Assembly: GCA_021613535.1 (NCBI GenBank)
Contig: CP075497.1
Location: 8,122,001-8,186,000, forward strand
Direction of reading: 5' to 3'
Origin: Adineta vaga
Taxonomy: Eukaryota > Rotifera
Length of the DNA: 64,000 bases
The position numbers and the translations under genes are program-made. This document shows, piece after piece, positions 27,401 to 40,616 of this stretch (its first letter is position 1; the number at the start of each line of letters is the position of its first letter). A model generated the notes under the pieces. That model saw only the letters and a list, made by a program, of their open reading frames with translations. It searched no databases and had not been told where the DNA came from.

Positions 27401-30400
27401 CATATTCTTATACGTACATTAATATTATTCTCACAATCATTGCCGAATACATCATCAAGAGGACCAAGAATGAGTTCTTCGATGATTCGTGATTGTCCAA
27501 TTAATACTGGTAAATATGTAATAAAATCTAGAATACATTGCATTGGATTAATCTGATCATTTTGTACTTTTTCCAATGTTCGCAAAAAACGAAACCAAGT
27601 TCCCATAGATGTTCGATAGACATTAAATGAAAATCGAGTAATTAAACCTTCTTGAAAAATCAATGCACATAAATGTCCAACAGCTGATCGAATATGTAGT
27701 GCATGTAATTCACGCTCAAATGTATCAAGTGTCGTATAATTAGGTATTCGATACAATTCACCTGTTGATGTCTCCAATAAATGAAGATCTTTAAATGTAT
27801 TTTGATGCTTATGAATAAATGATTTGAAAGTTCCATGTTTTGGTTGAAAGCAGTATAACCATTGAAACCATGTAGGAATATCAATCATGGAAGGACAATG
27901 AAGTATTAATTGACATAATTGAAGTTCATTAACATTGAACGATGTTGGACAAACATTCAAATGATTCAAACCATTTACATCTAACACAGATTCTTCGAAA
28001 CTAAATATTAAGAAGTTGATAATTTCTAAACTATGATCGATCATCGAAAGCAATGCTTACCGAATAATGGATTGTTTATTCTTATGATATTGCTGTTTAG
28101 CTTTTCGTATCATTTGACTTCCTTGATGATCATGATGAAATTCAGGAAACTTATGTTTAATTGCTTTCTCAACAGCAGATATATTCTCTGTATTTAGATG
28201 AAGTTGATCAGCACGAACATCACCATGAATCAATACATTAGATTGTTGTTCCTCGTTGAGATTTACATCATTATTATTAATTGCACTTAGTTGTTGAATA
28301 AACGAATATAATTCTTCTCGATTATTGATTGATGAAATATGTTCGTATACAGATAGTTCTTTCCGCGGATCAATCGTATGACGATATTTATCCAAAAATG
28401 AAATGAAATCTAGTGGATTATCACATTATCGTTCTCATCGTAATTAAGTGCAGAAAAATGTTGAACACCATGTTGAGTACAAAGACGTTGTTCGATTTTA
28501 AGAAGTTGCTTTATAGTAAGTACAGTATCGTAGCGAACAAGAAACGTATAGATGTCAGAACAAAGTTGAGCAAGACTAACCGTTGGTTTTGATTTTTTCT
28601 GATGAGATGTGAATAATGAACAAGCGAAAGATGTATTGACTGGAATACTCGAAGCTGTATCTATTGTTGTCTAAAATGAATCAATATAATTATAATTAAA
28701 TAGTTAGAACTATAAAAATAGGACATCTTTTGTTTCATGTAGTTTTTCTCATATGAATAAAGATGTAAAAGCTTACATGTTGATCATTTGGTTCGATTTC
28801 AGATGATTGTGATGCTAATTTTTGTTGTTGTTGTTGAAGCATAGCTTCCATCTTCTTGCGCTCTTTTTTACTCATTTTTTTGTTTGACAAAGGTAGTTGT
28901 TCCATTAGCGTTATTGTTTGAGGATGTACAATTCCATCTTGATATCCATAGAGTTTTTTAAGTTCTGGAATGAATGTTTCAGGTTTATCGAGTGTACCTA
29001 AATAAATGCTCACATTGAATAAACAACGTATTAATTCATTATCACGAAGTTGAGTTAATGCTTTACGGACTGCAGGTTGTTGAGGAATGAAATCTAAATA
29101 ATTGTGCACAATCGATATTAAATAGTTGAACAGAGCAGTTGGCGTGTTTTTCTTATTGAATGCTGATAATTCGAGTTCATCGCGCATCTTATCTCTAAGT
29201 TCAGTCAAATGAACACGAATATCTTCGATAAGTACCTGCTGTACTTGTTCCTGTGCTTGTCTTATATGCCAATCGTGATCACGTCGAACACTACTGATAA
29301 CCTGTAATATATTTAAGAAATTATTATACTTAAATAGTGTATAAAAGAATAACATTAGAACTTGATTACCTGTAATAAGAATGGAAATGATTTGCAATAA
29401 ATACCTAATTCTTCACGTGATTGAAGTTGATATTTTTTAACAAGTTGATCGAGAAAATCATCGAATGGTGTTGGTCGTTTATGTCGATTTTCCTTTAGGA
29501 AATCCATAAATCTCTGAATGACTTGACCAGTCGTTATTTTTGGAACCGGTTCATTTGAATTTGTTGGATGATACGCAAATATTCGCTGTACATCGGGATT
29601 CTTATTCAAAGGACCTAGTCGAAGATCTGCATATGATTCTACTTTTAAGAATCGAGCAAGAAGTACATCGAGATCATTCAATGTACATAGATTAAAAATT
29701 TGTTCGAAAATATTCATATAAAAAGTGACATCCTTTTGTCGATCAGTTAAATTAATAAAAGCATTGAATCTTGATGCTTGAACTCCTAACTTATGCCACG
29801 AGTCGACATGATAGAAATTGAATAATTCTCGTTGAACTCGTTCACGTGAAACAAATTCTTTACTCTCATGAATGGTTAAAATAATCTCACATAACTTTTT
29901 ATTGATTTGATCTTCATAGGATGTTAATGGTCGTGTTATCTGTTGCGTTGACATTGTTCTATAACAATAGAAAAAATACGTTATCGTCTAATCTTTCGAC
30001 TTAAGATAAGATCGAATTAGATTCAAATTTATTTACCTGTTGTTATAGTGGATTGTGGATAGCTTGCTGTTCTGAATGAAGGTTGTAGTTGTCATTTGTT
30101 GCAATACTGAATTGGGAAATGATTTATTTGAGAAAATTCGATTTGCTATGGGCTTTGACAACACTTTATGTTTTTTCCCAGTAGTACTCTGTGGTGCTGG
30201 TGAATTCAATGCCATTGAGGGTGTGGGTGTGGGATTTTCTATATCACTAGGAAATTGTGTACTACTCTCTAAACAACTAATTAATCTCTAATTTCAATTA
30301 CAAGCATGAAAATAGATATTACTCTGGGTAAAAGATTGTTGCTCTGGTACAGTTGATACTGTCGAATGTTCCTAAAGAAAAATTGACTATCATATTAGAT

Positions 30401-30614
30401 GAAAGACGTATGAGACGATATATACTCTAGTTGAAGATGACACAGACGTCGCACTTTGAATCGATGGAAAATCTACTTCATAGGGAAAAGATTGGGTCGT
30501 TGTAGGCAACTGAACATTCGTTGCGGTTGCTTGGTTCTGTGTTTGTTTAGATGATCGTCTCATACGATATGATTTGGTATATGCTTGGTTACCGCTTGGA
30601 TTTGAGGCACTCAT
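21464..30614 (-). CDS. NO VEIN-like giant protein: HATPase plus DUF3883, two apparent frameshifts
   Basis: About 2,714 codons. Exons: 30614-30426, 30371-30323, 30268-30037, 29958-29370, 29301-28777, 28670-28061, 28000-27234, 27165-26243, 26182-25443, 25363-25028, 24969-24517, 24462-23877, 23793-23333, 23275-23135, 23083-22154, 22077-21464. The N-terminal part has the NOV-type element LFNFYHVDSWHKLGVQ. Around residues 1080-1150 lies a GHKL ATPase domain: N-box VLELIQNADDN and G-box YAGHKGIGFKSVF. The middle resembles Sacsin/NOV proteins (WIPVVGGKLFKPNDVYLL). The C-terminus is DUF3883 (GRQGEEFVFNYL, APYDIRI, YIEVKTT), which has the D...ExK look of PD-(D/E)xK nucleases. Exon 6 needs one added base between 28412 and about 28445, and exon 9 one removed base near 25520, to stay in frame; all other joins are exact. 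NOV acts in plant vein development; the animal role is unknown. Confidence 0.8.
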
Positions 30615-31440
30615 AATGAGTAAAACTGATGATAGACGATGGTTATATTGTATAAAAAAAAGTAAAAAAACCCACAATAAACGTTTTTTCAATTATCTCT
30701 ATGACTCATCGTTATAGAAAAAAGGTTTTTGACGATGTCTAGCGTTCTTTTGCCTTGTCAAACCACAAAATAAGGCAACATTGCAATGCACCCTTTTTAT
30801 AACGACCAATAACAAATTTGTCTGGTTTGTGCGACACCCTCGTTTGTTTCGGTTCAAATAACTTTATGCTTTTTTTTAAATATAGGGTGAGTAGAGTACA
30901 TATAGTAAAAAAGGGTTTTCAGATCAATTATCAACTAGAAGTTCATAACAGTGTATATGAAAATCAATTGAGGTCAATAGGACACAATATTCACTTGATT
31001 AGAAACATCGTATCAAACAGACTTTGAAAAAGAAATTAAAGTTCTGATAAAAATACAATATCTCTATTCAAATGGTCATTTTTGATTTTATGCATCGGTT
31101 GAAGCCAGTGTGACAGACTGGAATTAATCATAATTATATGACGTCTAGTATATATTCTTTGTTTTCTGGTGATTTTATATAAGAATTGTACATTCATTAT
31201 TTAAGTAAATCTCTTTCTGCTTTATTTCATTTCCTCTATAAAAGTCTGTTTAATATAAATCACGTACATTGTTCGTCAGTAACAGTGTACGTCGTTACTT
31301 CAACTAGATTATCTGCTTAAAAGAAGCAAAATACTTTTGTATACAACTTGGAACAGAATCTTTTATTATCGGTAATTTATTAGAAAGCACCGTTATTACG
31401 ATACACAATTTTGGTGTTTGTTCAATCTAAATAATAAATA
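30615..31440. other. Intergenic, nothing recognised
   Basis: Five-prime flank of the NO VEIN-like gene and 3' flank of the LRR receptor. A minor open frame at 30818-31027 lacks any support. No repeats beyond A/T runs. Confidence 0.45.
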
Positions 31441-34240
31441 TTATCTATGTACATGACCATGACATCGACAAGATGAACTTGGTAGAAAAAGTGTTTCGTT
31501 ATTACAATAACGTAGAACATTATTATCTGCAGTGATTGATGCTTGTTCTTGTTGATTAGAAAGAAGACATTGTTGTAAATGTTGTAATTCGGATGGACAT
31601 GAATGTGATGTACAATCACGACTATTATGTGTCGTTTCCGTTGGATAGAGAAAACGATTAGCCCACAGAAGAATTGCAGCACATTGATGTTGTTGAGATG
31701 TTGGCGTTGAATAACCTGTTGTAGTTGTAACATTGGTAGCATATTGATATTCATGTGAATTCGTTGTTGGTATAGGTAATAAACGACCTGTTGGATGACA
31801 ACAGAAATGATGTCGAAGAGTTGGTGGATGTGGTGGTATAGCTGGTGCATTGGATATATTGAACTTTTTCTCATTGTAAAGAAAAGGTTGATCACTATCG
31901 GAGGATAGTGATGGTAATTGCTCATAGAGACTATCATTGATACCTATATTTCCATGATTTTCAGTTGTTTTAATAGATGGTTGATGTAATCCTGTTGGAT
32001 GATGATGATAATAATAATATTGATGAGAACGTTGACGATGAAGTTCAGCAGTTAAATGACGACGAAGACGACGGCGACAAATAGATAATGTGATCAATAA
32101 AATTAGAAAGAGTAGAACAAATAGAAGAAGAAAGAAAACAATAATAATTAGTGTTTGATTATGTTCCATGAATGGTATATGTCGAGTAATAGTCGAATAT
32201 GTCGATGGAATAAATGTTGTATGTCCTTGTCGATAGATAGGTGAGACTGTAAGAGATTTAGTATGAGAATATCGTGTTGAACGATGAGTAGTCGAAGACA
32301 TAAATACAGTGAGAAGTTTACTAGTTGATGTAATTACTAGAAAAATTCATGAATTGTTAATCAAGAAGAAAAACACATAATGAACTTTTGAACAAACCTG
32401 TTGATTGTTTTTGAATTCGTGTAAGACGAACAATATCTTCATCATTATTAGACATAATCATCCATCCATTACTAATTTGTTGTTCTTTATTGATTTGATC
32501 TTTTGAAAGAATAATATATTGTAAATGTTTTAAACATTGAAATAATTCATCAATAAATGGAAGTATTGTTATCAAATCTTGATTATAACTAAGATTTAGT
32601 TCACGTAAATTACTAGCTGAACAAAATGTTTCATTCGTTAATTGTCGTAAATGATTTTTGGCTAAACTAAGTTTAATCAAGGAAGTTTTACCAATGAATA
32701 CATAAGGTTTGATTTGTTCAATGTTATTTCCTTCATAATCGAGTTCAGTGGTTGTTTGAGGTAAAAGTATATGTATATCGGAAAGATTTGTTCGTGGACA
32801 TTTAACTAAATGACGTGACCATTGAGCATCATGTGAACATGAACAATCCGAAGGACAAACAAAATGGCAATCGCATGCTTCAAAATCACAACATGAACAA
32901 TCGGATGCACAATGACGCGAATATGAACAAAGTAAATCGTTACGAGATATATTCATAATCGATTGCGAATGGCATTGAAGTAAATGTAAATCATTAATAA
33001 ATATCGATGATGGCGATGAATCAAGTATTGCACCAAGCCAACAATCACATTTTAATGGATTATTCGATAAGAAAAGTTGAAGAGTATGATTATTGCTTAC
33101 CTAGAACGATTTTTTATTTTATTAATTAAATTAAGAAAATTTCTTTCTCTCATGCATTCGTTTATATATCATGGCTAACTCACAGTGATTACTGTCTAGA
33201 AAGAAACTCTATGTATACCCTGAGGACATCTGAACTTCCTGAATGCAAATGTATTTAATATATTTTCATATAGAATTACATCATTTGATAGTACTTAGAT
33301 AGAAAGAAATCAGCATGTTCGAATTCCTAACTTTGATATGAAGAAGTCAAGTAAAAATAAGATGACTTACTTGATTATTATTATTATGATCATCAGTATA
33401 TATTGATGTTTGATTGAGTGTTGACGTGATTATGAATTTATTTTGAAGAAATTCAAGTGATTGTATTTGATTATATCTTAGATCAAGTGTATGTAATTGT
33501 TGATGTAACCATCGATTTTCGATAGACGTCAAACGATTGTTTGATACATTCAAATATTGAAGTTGAATATTTTCATCAATAATTAAAGGTAAAGTTTCCA
33601 GTTGATTGTTTGCTAATGATAAATGAGTTAATTTTGTCAATGAAATCAATAACGGTAAGATTGACGATTGTAATATGTCACAATCGGTTAAATCCAGATA
33701 AGTTAAATGAGGCGGTAAAGATGACAGTTGAATTTTCTTATTATGTTGAAGACTAAGACCGATAAGATTTTGTTGAACACGATAATTACCGAAATTAATA
33801 TCAATTAAATTCGGATTATTATCAAGATAAATATATTTCAAATTTGATGGTAATGGAAATGATAGGAGAAATGTTGATAATGAATTTGAACTTAAATCAA
33901 GTTTTTCTACTGATGATGGTAATGAAAAAGGTAATTGACCAAGTGTTGACAATTGACATGAATTTAGTCGAAATGTTTGCATTGTATAGTTTGATGATAA
34001 TGATGGTGGCGGTAAACTTGTAATTGTCAATGTATGTGCAATACAAACTTGCTTTTCTTGTTGATGATGATTTTGATATTCAACTGTAATTGTACACTGT
34101 TCATAAGTTTGATCATTTAGAAAAGGAAGATATTTGCTATTGTTTGTATCAAGAGAAGTTTTATACATTGTACAAGTCCATTCGAATGATACACTATGAT
34201 CAATCAAAAGTAAGATGAATAGAATAAGTTTGACTCTCAT
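31441..34240 (-). CDS. Toll-like LRR receptor ectodomain with a non-TIR tail
   Basis: Exons: 34240-33371, 33100-32398, 32336-31441; 2469 nt, 822 residues. The ATG opens a signal peptide (LILFILLLIDHSVSF). About eight LRRs follow (VEKLDLSSNSLSTF, LTHLSLANNQLETLP, LHTLDLRYNQIQSLE). The second exon has an LRRCT (NPLKCDCWLGAIL), a dense cysteine cluster (CASDCSCCDFEACDCHFVC, then CPSDCSCSHDAQWSRHLVKC) and further LRRs. This multiple-cysteine-cluster plan is that of Toll-6/7/8-type receptors. The third exon encodes one membrane helix at about 32096-32163 and a roughly 190-residue cytoplasmic tail rich in His, Tyr, Ser and Thr with CRRRLRRH next to the membrane. No TIR domain follows, so it could be an adhesion or decoy receptor rather than a canonical signalling Toll. 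Confidence 0.88.
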
Positions 34241-37200
34241 TTTCTGATTATTATTGTTATTATGATCTAAAAAAGAGAATAGTAATCAATTTTCTATGAG
34301 ACGGAAGTTATGCTTACATATCATTCATATAAAGAATGAAATGAGAAGGAAAAAAAGGTTGGCAATACTTATTAAAAGTCTTTATATGTATTTGAACAAT
34401 GCAATTGCTCTCTACTCGTTTCTAACAGAGTAATTACACGCACTGCATGCTTGCACGTCGTCCTCATGCATACATATATGTATATACATACATACAATAG
34501 CAAGATAGATTAATTCAAATAGCCTTACGCAATAGCAGGAACGATGATGGTAGTGATAATAATAGTGATGAAAACATTTTTATTAATATGGCCTGAGTAG
34601 TGCTGTTGTTGTTTGTAGTAATGCTACGTCGTCAATTAGAAGTGCCGGAAGAAAGCACCTTGTCGATGGTGTTTGATTGCATCATACATCAAACATATAA
34701 ACGTATATATTATAAAAAAAGCCGATAATACTAATCGATGGTAAAAGAGAAAGAGAGTAAGCCACGAAGAAAGCTCCAAATGACCTTGATTAACATCGTT
34801 TTGTTCGCTTCGTTTCTCTCTCTCTCTATTCTCTTCTCTTCTCTTCTCTTATCTCTGCAATCCAACCAACATTGACGATGTATGTCGGTTGTTCAAAGAT
34901 TTATCGTATCCTATCTATATCCATCAATTCTAATACTAATAATAGTTAGTGAATCTAATTTAGAAAGATCTGAAATTTTCTTTTTTTCTGTTATTCTAAT
35001 ATAATATAAATGATGCTTATGATTGTATTTGTATGTAAACGAATGGCATTTTATGAGGAAACCTATGATTAAAGAAGCAAACTTGATGTCTGTGAATGCA
35101 TATGTCTATGCGTACATATATTTATACATATATATATGTCGATGATCAACATATAGCCATCAAAACCTAATCATCACATCGAGCAGAGGGCAAACACAAC
35201 AATACACGTTATAGAGTAAATGAGTAAATGGGGAAATGAAGTGCAAAGACAATGATTCCCTATTGAATAGCACTTTTTATCTGAAAGAAGAGAAAATTGA
35301 AAGAAAACGTGTGTATTATTTGTATGTGTCTTCATGGCTCAATTTCAGATGAGAGCGTGAACCGTAACGGCAATTGTCTTGATGATTAATCTCAAGAGAG
35401 CTGTTCATTTGTTTGAAGTCGTATCATTATTAGATTGTGCTTTTTGACATATACTATACTCTTCTTTTTTTCTCTCTCTATTCGAATGACCATTAAGATC
35501 CCAATTGTTCTTCGAAGAAAAGACGATGACGACTTCCGTCTTCACCATCTGCTTGACCTCACTCTCTCCTCATAGTGATACACTGTATAAATGTCGATGA
35601 CTTACCCTTCTCTTGCTTACTCTGTTTCTCGTGCAGACGATGCCATTAAATGACTATTCACTGACACTTTTTATGTGAAGGGCTCGTCCACAACAATTGA
35701 GAGAAATAAATTAAATTTAAACATTTCAATTGTAAGTGAACGAAGCGAATGGCAACTGTGCTTAGTCTTTGTAGGGCTACATATATAATCGACATGCGTC
35801 AATGTATAAACAAACGCTGTGTGACACCCTAGATCTGTTCAAAGAAGAAAAGAGAAAAGGGACAATAGACAATGTATACCAATTCGTTCTGGACTTTCGC
35901 GTGACAACAGCTGGGCCTGCATATGTTCGGACAAACGACGCTTTAATGACTCAATTGACACTATGTATTGATCTGAATGACAGAAAACATGGCCATAAAT
36001 ACCCTAGGGTGTATCCTATTCTGGTTTTGACTGACATGAACAAAACGAATTTATGTTCTGTATTGAATCAATAAGATATATTTTCCTATCGTAATACTAA
36101 TAGGAACAAAAAATAACCTTGTCAAAAGAAATTTTTCAATGAGGAAATAAAAAATGAAGGGTATGATTGACAGTTTATCGTATGCGCAAAGAAAAAGACC
36201 GATTTTTACATTCAAGAACAACTGATTGTTCTATGATCAGTTTCAATCGATCGATTGCATTCGTATACATGTATAAGCAATGATGTGCATCTAACTACTG
36301 ATATATATATATATATATATATTCATAGAATAATCGCACCTCCTTTTCTCTTCTTCTTCTTCTACTATTACTGGCCATTGCACACGCTCATATCATTGAT
36401 ATTAACTGTAAATTATACATAATTCAAGGAAAGAGAAGAAAAGAGATCATTTTAAATTAGTTGAACATATCATCATCTACAAATCTAACGAACAATATCC
36501 ACATATGCGTAAATGGATCAAGAGACTATCAGTCTACTCACCTGTTCAATCCTTGTTTCTGACAGCAGTCAGTCAAATATATAGAATGATGATCAAATGC
36601 AAACTGACCTCTTTCGTTCGTTAGTAATTCGATCCACTGTATAAAAAAAAGAGAGAAAACGAAATGAACAAAAAGTAACAATACATAGTTATACATGTAT
36701 ATCTAATGATTATTATAATACCTCGCGTTTGTCTTCGTCTTTTATACTTCGATACTGATAGGATTGTGTTAGAAACAAAAGATGGAATAAAAACAGACAA
36801 AATCGAAGAAAGAAAGAGAAAGAGAGAGAAAAAAATCATGTGTCCAAGAACGATGGACAAACAGACTTACTTTATAGTCACATCATCAAATCAATCGAGC
36901 AAGAAAGATTGCATGCACGTTCATTATTAAAATGTAAATACGTCCACATCATACATACGCTTGCTTTATAATGTATGTATATTCGTATTATTACTGTGTC
37001 GTCGTAGAATGACTGACACACAAAGGAAGATGATTTTTTAACATGGTCTTTTTCTCCTCCTTCTTCCGTTCAGTCATCGTCTCTTTCCTCCCTCGGTCTC
37101 CCCCCCCTCTCTCTCTCTTTCTCACTCTTCGTCTCTCTGTCTTTTGCCTGCTGTTCAATCGTTATTAGGAGTGTGTCAATCATTGTCGTTCGAGTGCCAA

Positions 37201-40200
37201 ATAAACGCACATAGATGCACGTATATTTTCTCTCTTCTCAAATATCTGAAGGGTGCATGTGACAGTAACATTAGCTTACGTATTTGGAGTCCACTATCGT
37301 AGTGATGATACATAGCGTGCTGTTAGATCATTAAAAGTTTGTGGTCAATTGGATTCTATCTAATCGACGCGACATCGCATGCCGTGTCCACAAAGATGGA
37401 TTAATTTCAAAATTCATTCCTAATGAGAAAAGACCAATGATGAGCTTTTCCTACTTTACATATACCTTTAAAGTGGCATGCAGCTGTCAATATTCACAGA
37501 CATATACATCTATAGACATGAAATAGTTTCTTTTGAACTTGAAATTTTCTTTTTCTCAAAATGTAGCGTTAGATCTAAAGAGTGTTTCTATTCAAATGAA
37601 AGCATACAACTATTGGTCATCTTAAGAAGAAAAATCTATCGAGAGAAAGTGCACTTGTCCTACGAATGTTTATTCAGCTTGTAATTCATTTTTGGATGTA
37701 ACAACTTACTCAGCAGTACATGATTTCTTTTTCCCTTCGTCTTCAAACTTCAAGCGCTTTTGAAGTTTTCAGATCTATTACGTGTCAATAAATTCTTTTC
37801 ATCTTATATAAGACAAGAGAAAACAGATATTAACTGTCCTCAAAAAGAAAATCTGCTTTCTTTCTTTCTTTTTTTTTGTATAGATTTCTATTAGTATAAT
37901 TAATGAGATTGAATAGTCTGATTTCAGGTCATTTTTCATTCTGTTCAATTCTAGACCTTGTATTCAATCCGTAAATCAATATTATTCACACTTAACTCCT
38001 CTCTTGTTCAAGGCAAACTTTCAATCATAAACGATCAGTTTTAATGGTTTTATCATTACATTGATTGTGACGATATTCGATAAGTACGATGACTTTTTAA
38101 TCGATCTTTCTATACGTCAATGATGATCGCTATAATTATTTATAATACCGTTTGTTTCCCCATACACATATGTAATCATCTAACATTTAAGATATCCACA
38201 GCTTCTAGTATAAATGATGGCGGGTGGTAACTTATGATGATATATGCTCATGCTGTTCGCAGTGAAGCGTAGAATGCCTTAAGACGTATACCTTATCATG
38301 AATAAACCAGACAAAATGTCACTGAAAGAAAATGAGTAGACTTTCTCTTATGAATGCCGACGATAGTTTGTCTCCTGAACAATTTCATGTCTTTGACTAT
38401 GAGTTGTCTTTACATTAGTCAAGATGAACGAACAAACAGATGTGTATATATGTTCATACATTTTATACATATCTGTAGAGCACATGTGCGTATAGTCTGT
38501 TATATTTATTCAAACGGTATTTTTCTCATCTTCATAGATTTGAAATTCTTCAAAAAAAAATTACATTTACACTTCTTACCTTTTTCTTTCAATATAAACG
38601 CATCTGTTCATATACCCTGAAGATTACCATGATGGTCATACAATTTCAAAATTGAATTTCAACATTGCAACTGTATGAATAAAAAAAAGCGAAAAAAAGA
38701 TAAATGAGTCGTAGTTGTATATATGCGTACATCTCCATTCGATATATATATATATATATACATATTTATATAATATCTAATGTTTAGAAATACAGATCAT
38801 ATATAGAGATGAATATCCATTCGGATTGCAATGATCATGATGAACAATAGTTGCTGACAGTCAACGAGAAAGAGAACAATCACCATTCAAGGATCTATCA
38901 TTAACGATGTCATAGTGAAGATGAGTAATGGATAAAATAAAGGATAAGAATTGAACAGACGTTATATCCATCGGAATTGTATATGCATGTTTGACTTCGA
39001 TAAATGAATGATTAAATCAAATGTTTGCAACTGACTGATATGAAACGATTAGTAAATTTTACCTTACAAATCATAAACGATAAGAATGGTAGGAAGTTTT
39101 CGTATTAAAAAGAAAAAACAGGTCACCTTGAAATGTGTAGTCAAATAAATAATCAAACGAAAAGTATAGACATCAATCTGATGAAAAGGAGTAAAAGAGA
39201 GTGAACTTATTAGAGCTCATATATTGATGATTTCAAACGATCAAATAACATTCATATCTTTGAAGATTTAAATAGTACAAATACCTTGAAATTTATCAAT
39301 GAGTTTCAATTATTTACTTTAGTTAAACATTTAGAAATCAATTATTGATTTACGAAAAAAAAAGATTTTATCACGAATATATACATATATATAATAGAGT
39401 TTTTTTTAATATTTAAGATATCGTACTGTATTTAGGTCGATCTTATGTAACAAAAAATCTGATCTTCTTTCTTTTACATCATTTGAATATAAGAAATTCA
39501 AGTCTTTAGAAGATGATAATCTCCAGAAGAAAAGATTGGATTAATTGAATTTAGATCAATATTATTCTATCTTTCGTATGAAATCAAACTTTCTTTCTGG
39601 ATCTAGTTGACGTTTAACGTTTTAACAATGAATCAAATATTGACATGCGATTCGATAACATGTCAAAAATAAACTATATAAGCGATAAATGATATTTGGA
39701 TAAAAAATGATGGTTGACTGAATGGATGATGATCATGATTAGACAACAAACATGATTGTGCAATATGACGTACATATACATGTTGGCTAGAGTATTGATA
39801 TAAAAATACGCCATTAGAATAATTAACTTCTAGTTTTTTTTTGTCCATCTTGAATTATTTATAATTTTGTTTTAATTTTGATAATGGATTTTAAGCAATT
39901 CAATTGATTAGAACATTGAGAATAGGTTTTCGATATAAAAATCAAATTGAACATCTATGATCAAATACGGATTATTTCAAAAATTAGCTTTTCACACGTT
40001 TTAAAGATCAGATTATCTTTATTAAAGATAATTATGAAAAAATTATCTTTGATTATCATACAATTTGACACTCATTAGCAAGACATTTGACATCTTTTCC
40101 TCGGATTTTCTTTTTTTTTAAATGTTTTGAAATATAAGTTTTATTTTGAGATAAAAACTGTTGTGAAAGATGGAAACATCAACACACACACTTCATAGAA

Positions 40201-40616
40201 TACAAGATAAATACCATGATGATTTCGACGGATACTGAACCTATAAGCATGCACACACACACACAGATATATATATATAACGAAATAAAAGATGAGTGAT
40301 TTGAAAGATAGTAGAAATGTGTATGTGCGTAATTTGAAGAAAAGATTGAACGAGGACATTTGCAAGAAAGAAAAACAAAACTAATTTTCTGACTAGTGAC
40401 ATCTACTCGTTAGTTATCTTTCATTTTGATAAGAAAAAAAACATCGAGGTTCAATTCGTAAAGATCTGAATACATGTACAGATATATAAAGACGTGTTTA
40501 GAGCTTGAATACATTGAATAAAGCGAAAAGAAGAAGAAGAATTTTGTTTTTGAAACCAATAGACGAATGAAAAAGGAAAATAATTGTTCGTTTTGTTTTT
40601 ATTTGGAAGGAATGAA
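34241..40616. other. Gene-poor 6.4-kb region
   Basis: I see no gene beyond the doubtful frame at 35802. It contains a CT-rich stretch (34817-34855), an (AT)n tract (36301-36322), a C/T block near 37100-37145, a (TA)n tract (38742-38760) and a (CA)n run (40253-40264). The right end holds the 3' flank of 14-3-3. It could contain distal promoter or long leader introns of the LRR receptor gene; nothing in the sequence decides this. Confidence 0.45.
35802..36074 (+). CDS. Doubtful 90-residue open frame of unusual composition
   Basis: ATG-initiated frame, visibly richer in G+C than the flanks and of normal amino-acid complexity (FVLDFRVTTAGPAYVRTN), unlike the low-complexity frames around it. No family recognised and no splice neighbours found. 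It could be an exon, a decayed mobile-element fragment or chance. Confidence 0.2.
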   Translation: MYKQTLCDTLDLFKEEKRKGTIDNVYQFVLDFRVTTAGPAYVRTNDALMTQLTLCIDLNDRKHGHKYPRVYPILVLTDMNKTNLCSVLNQ

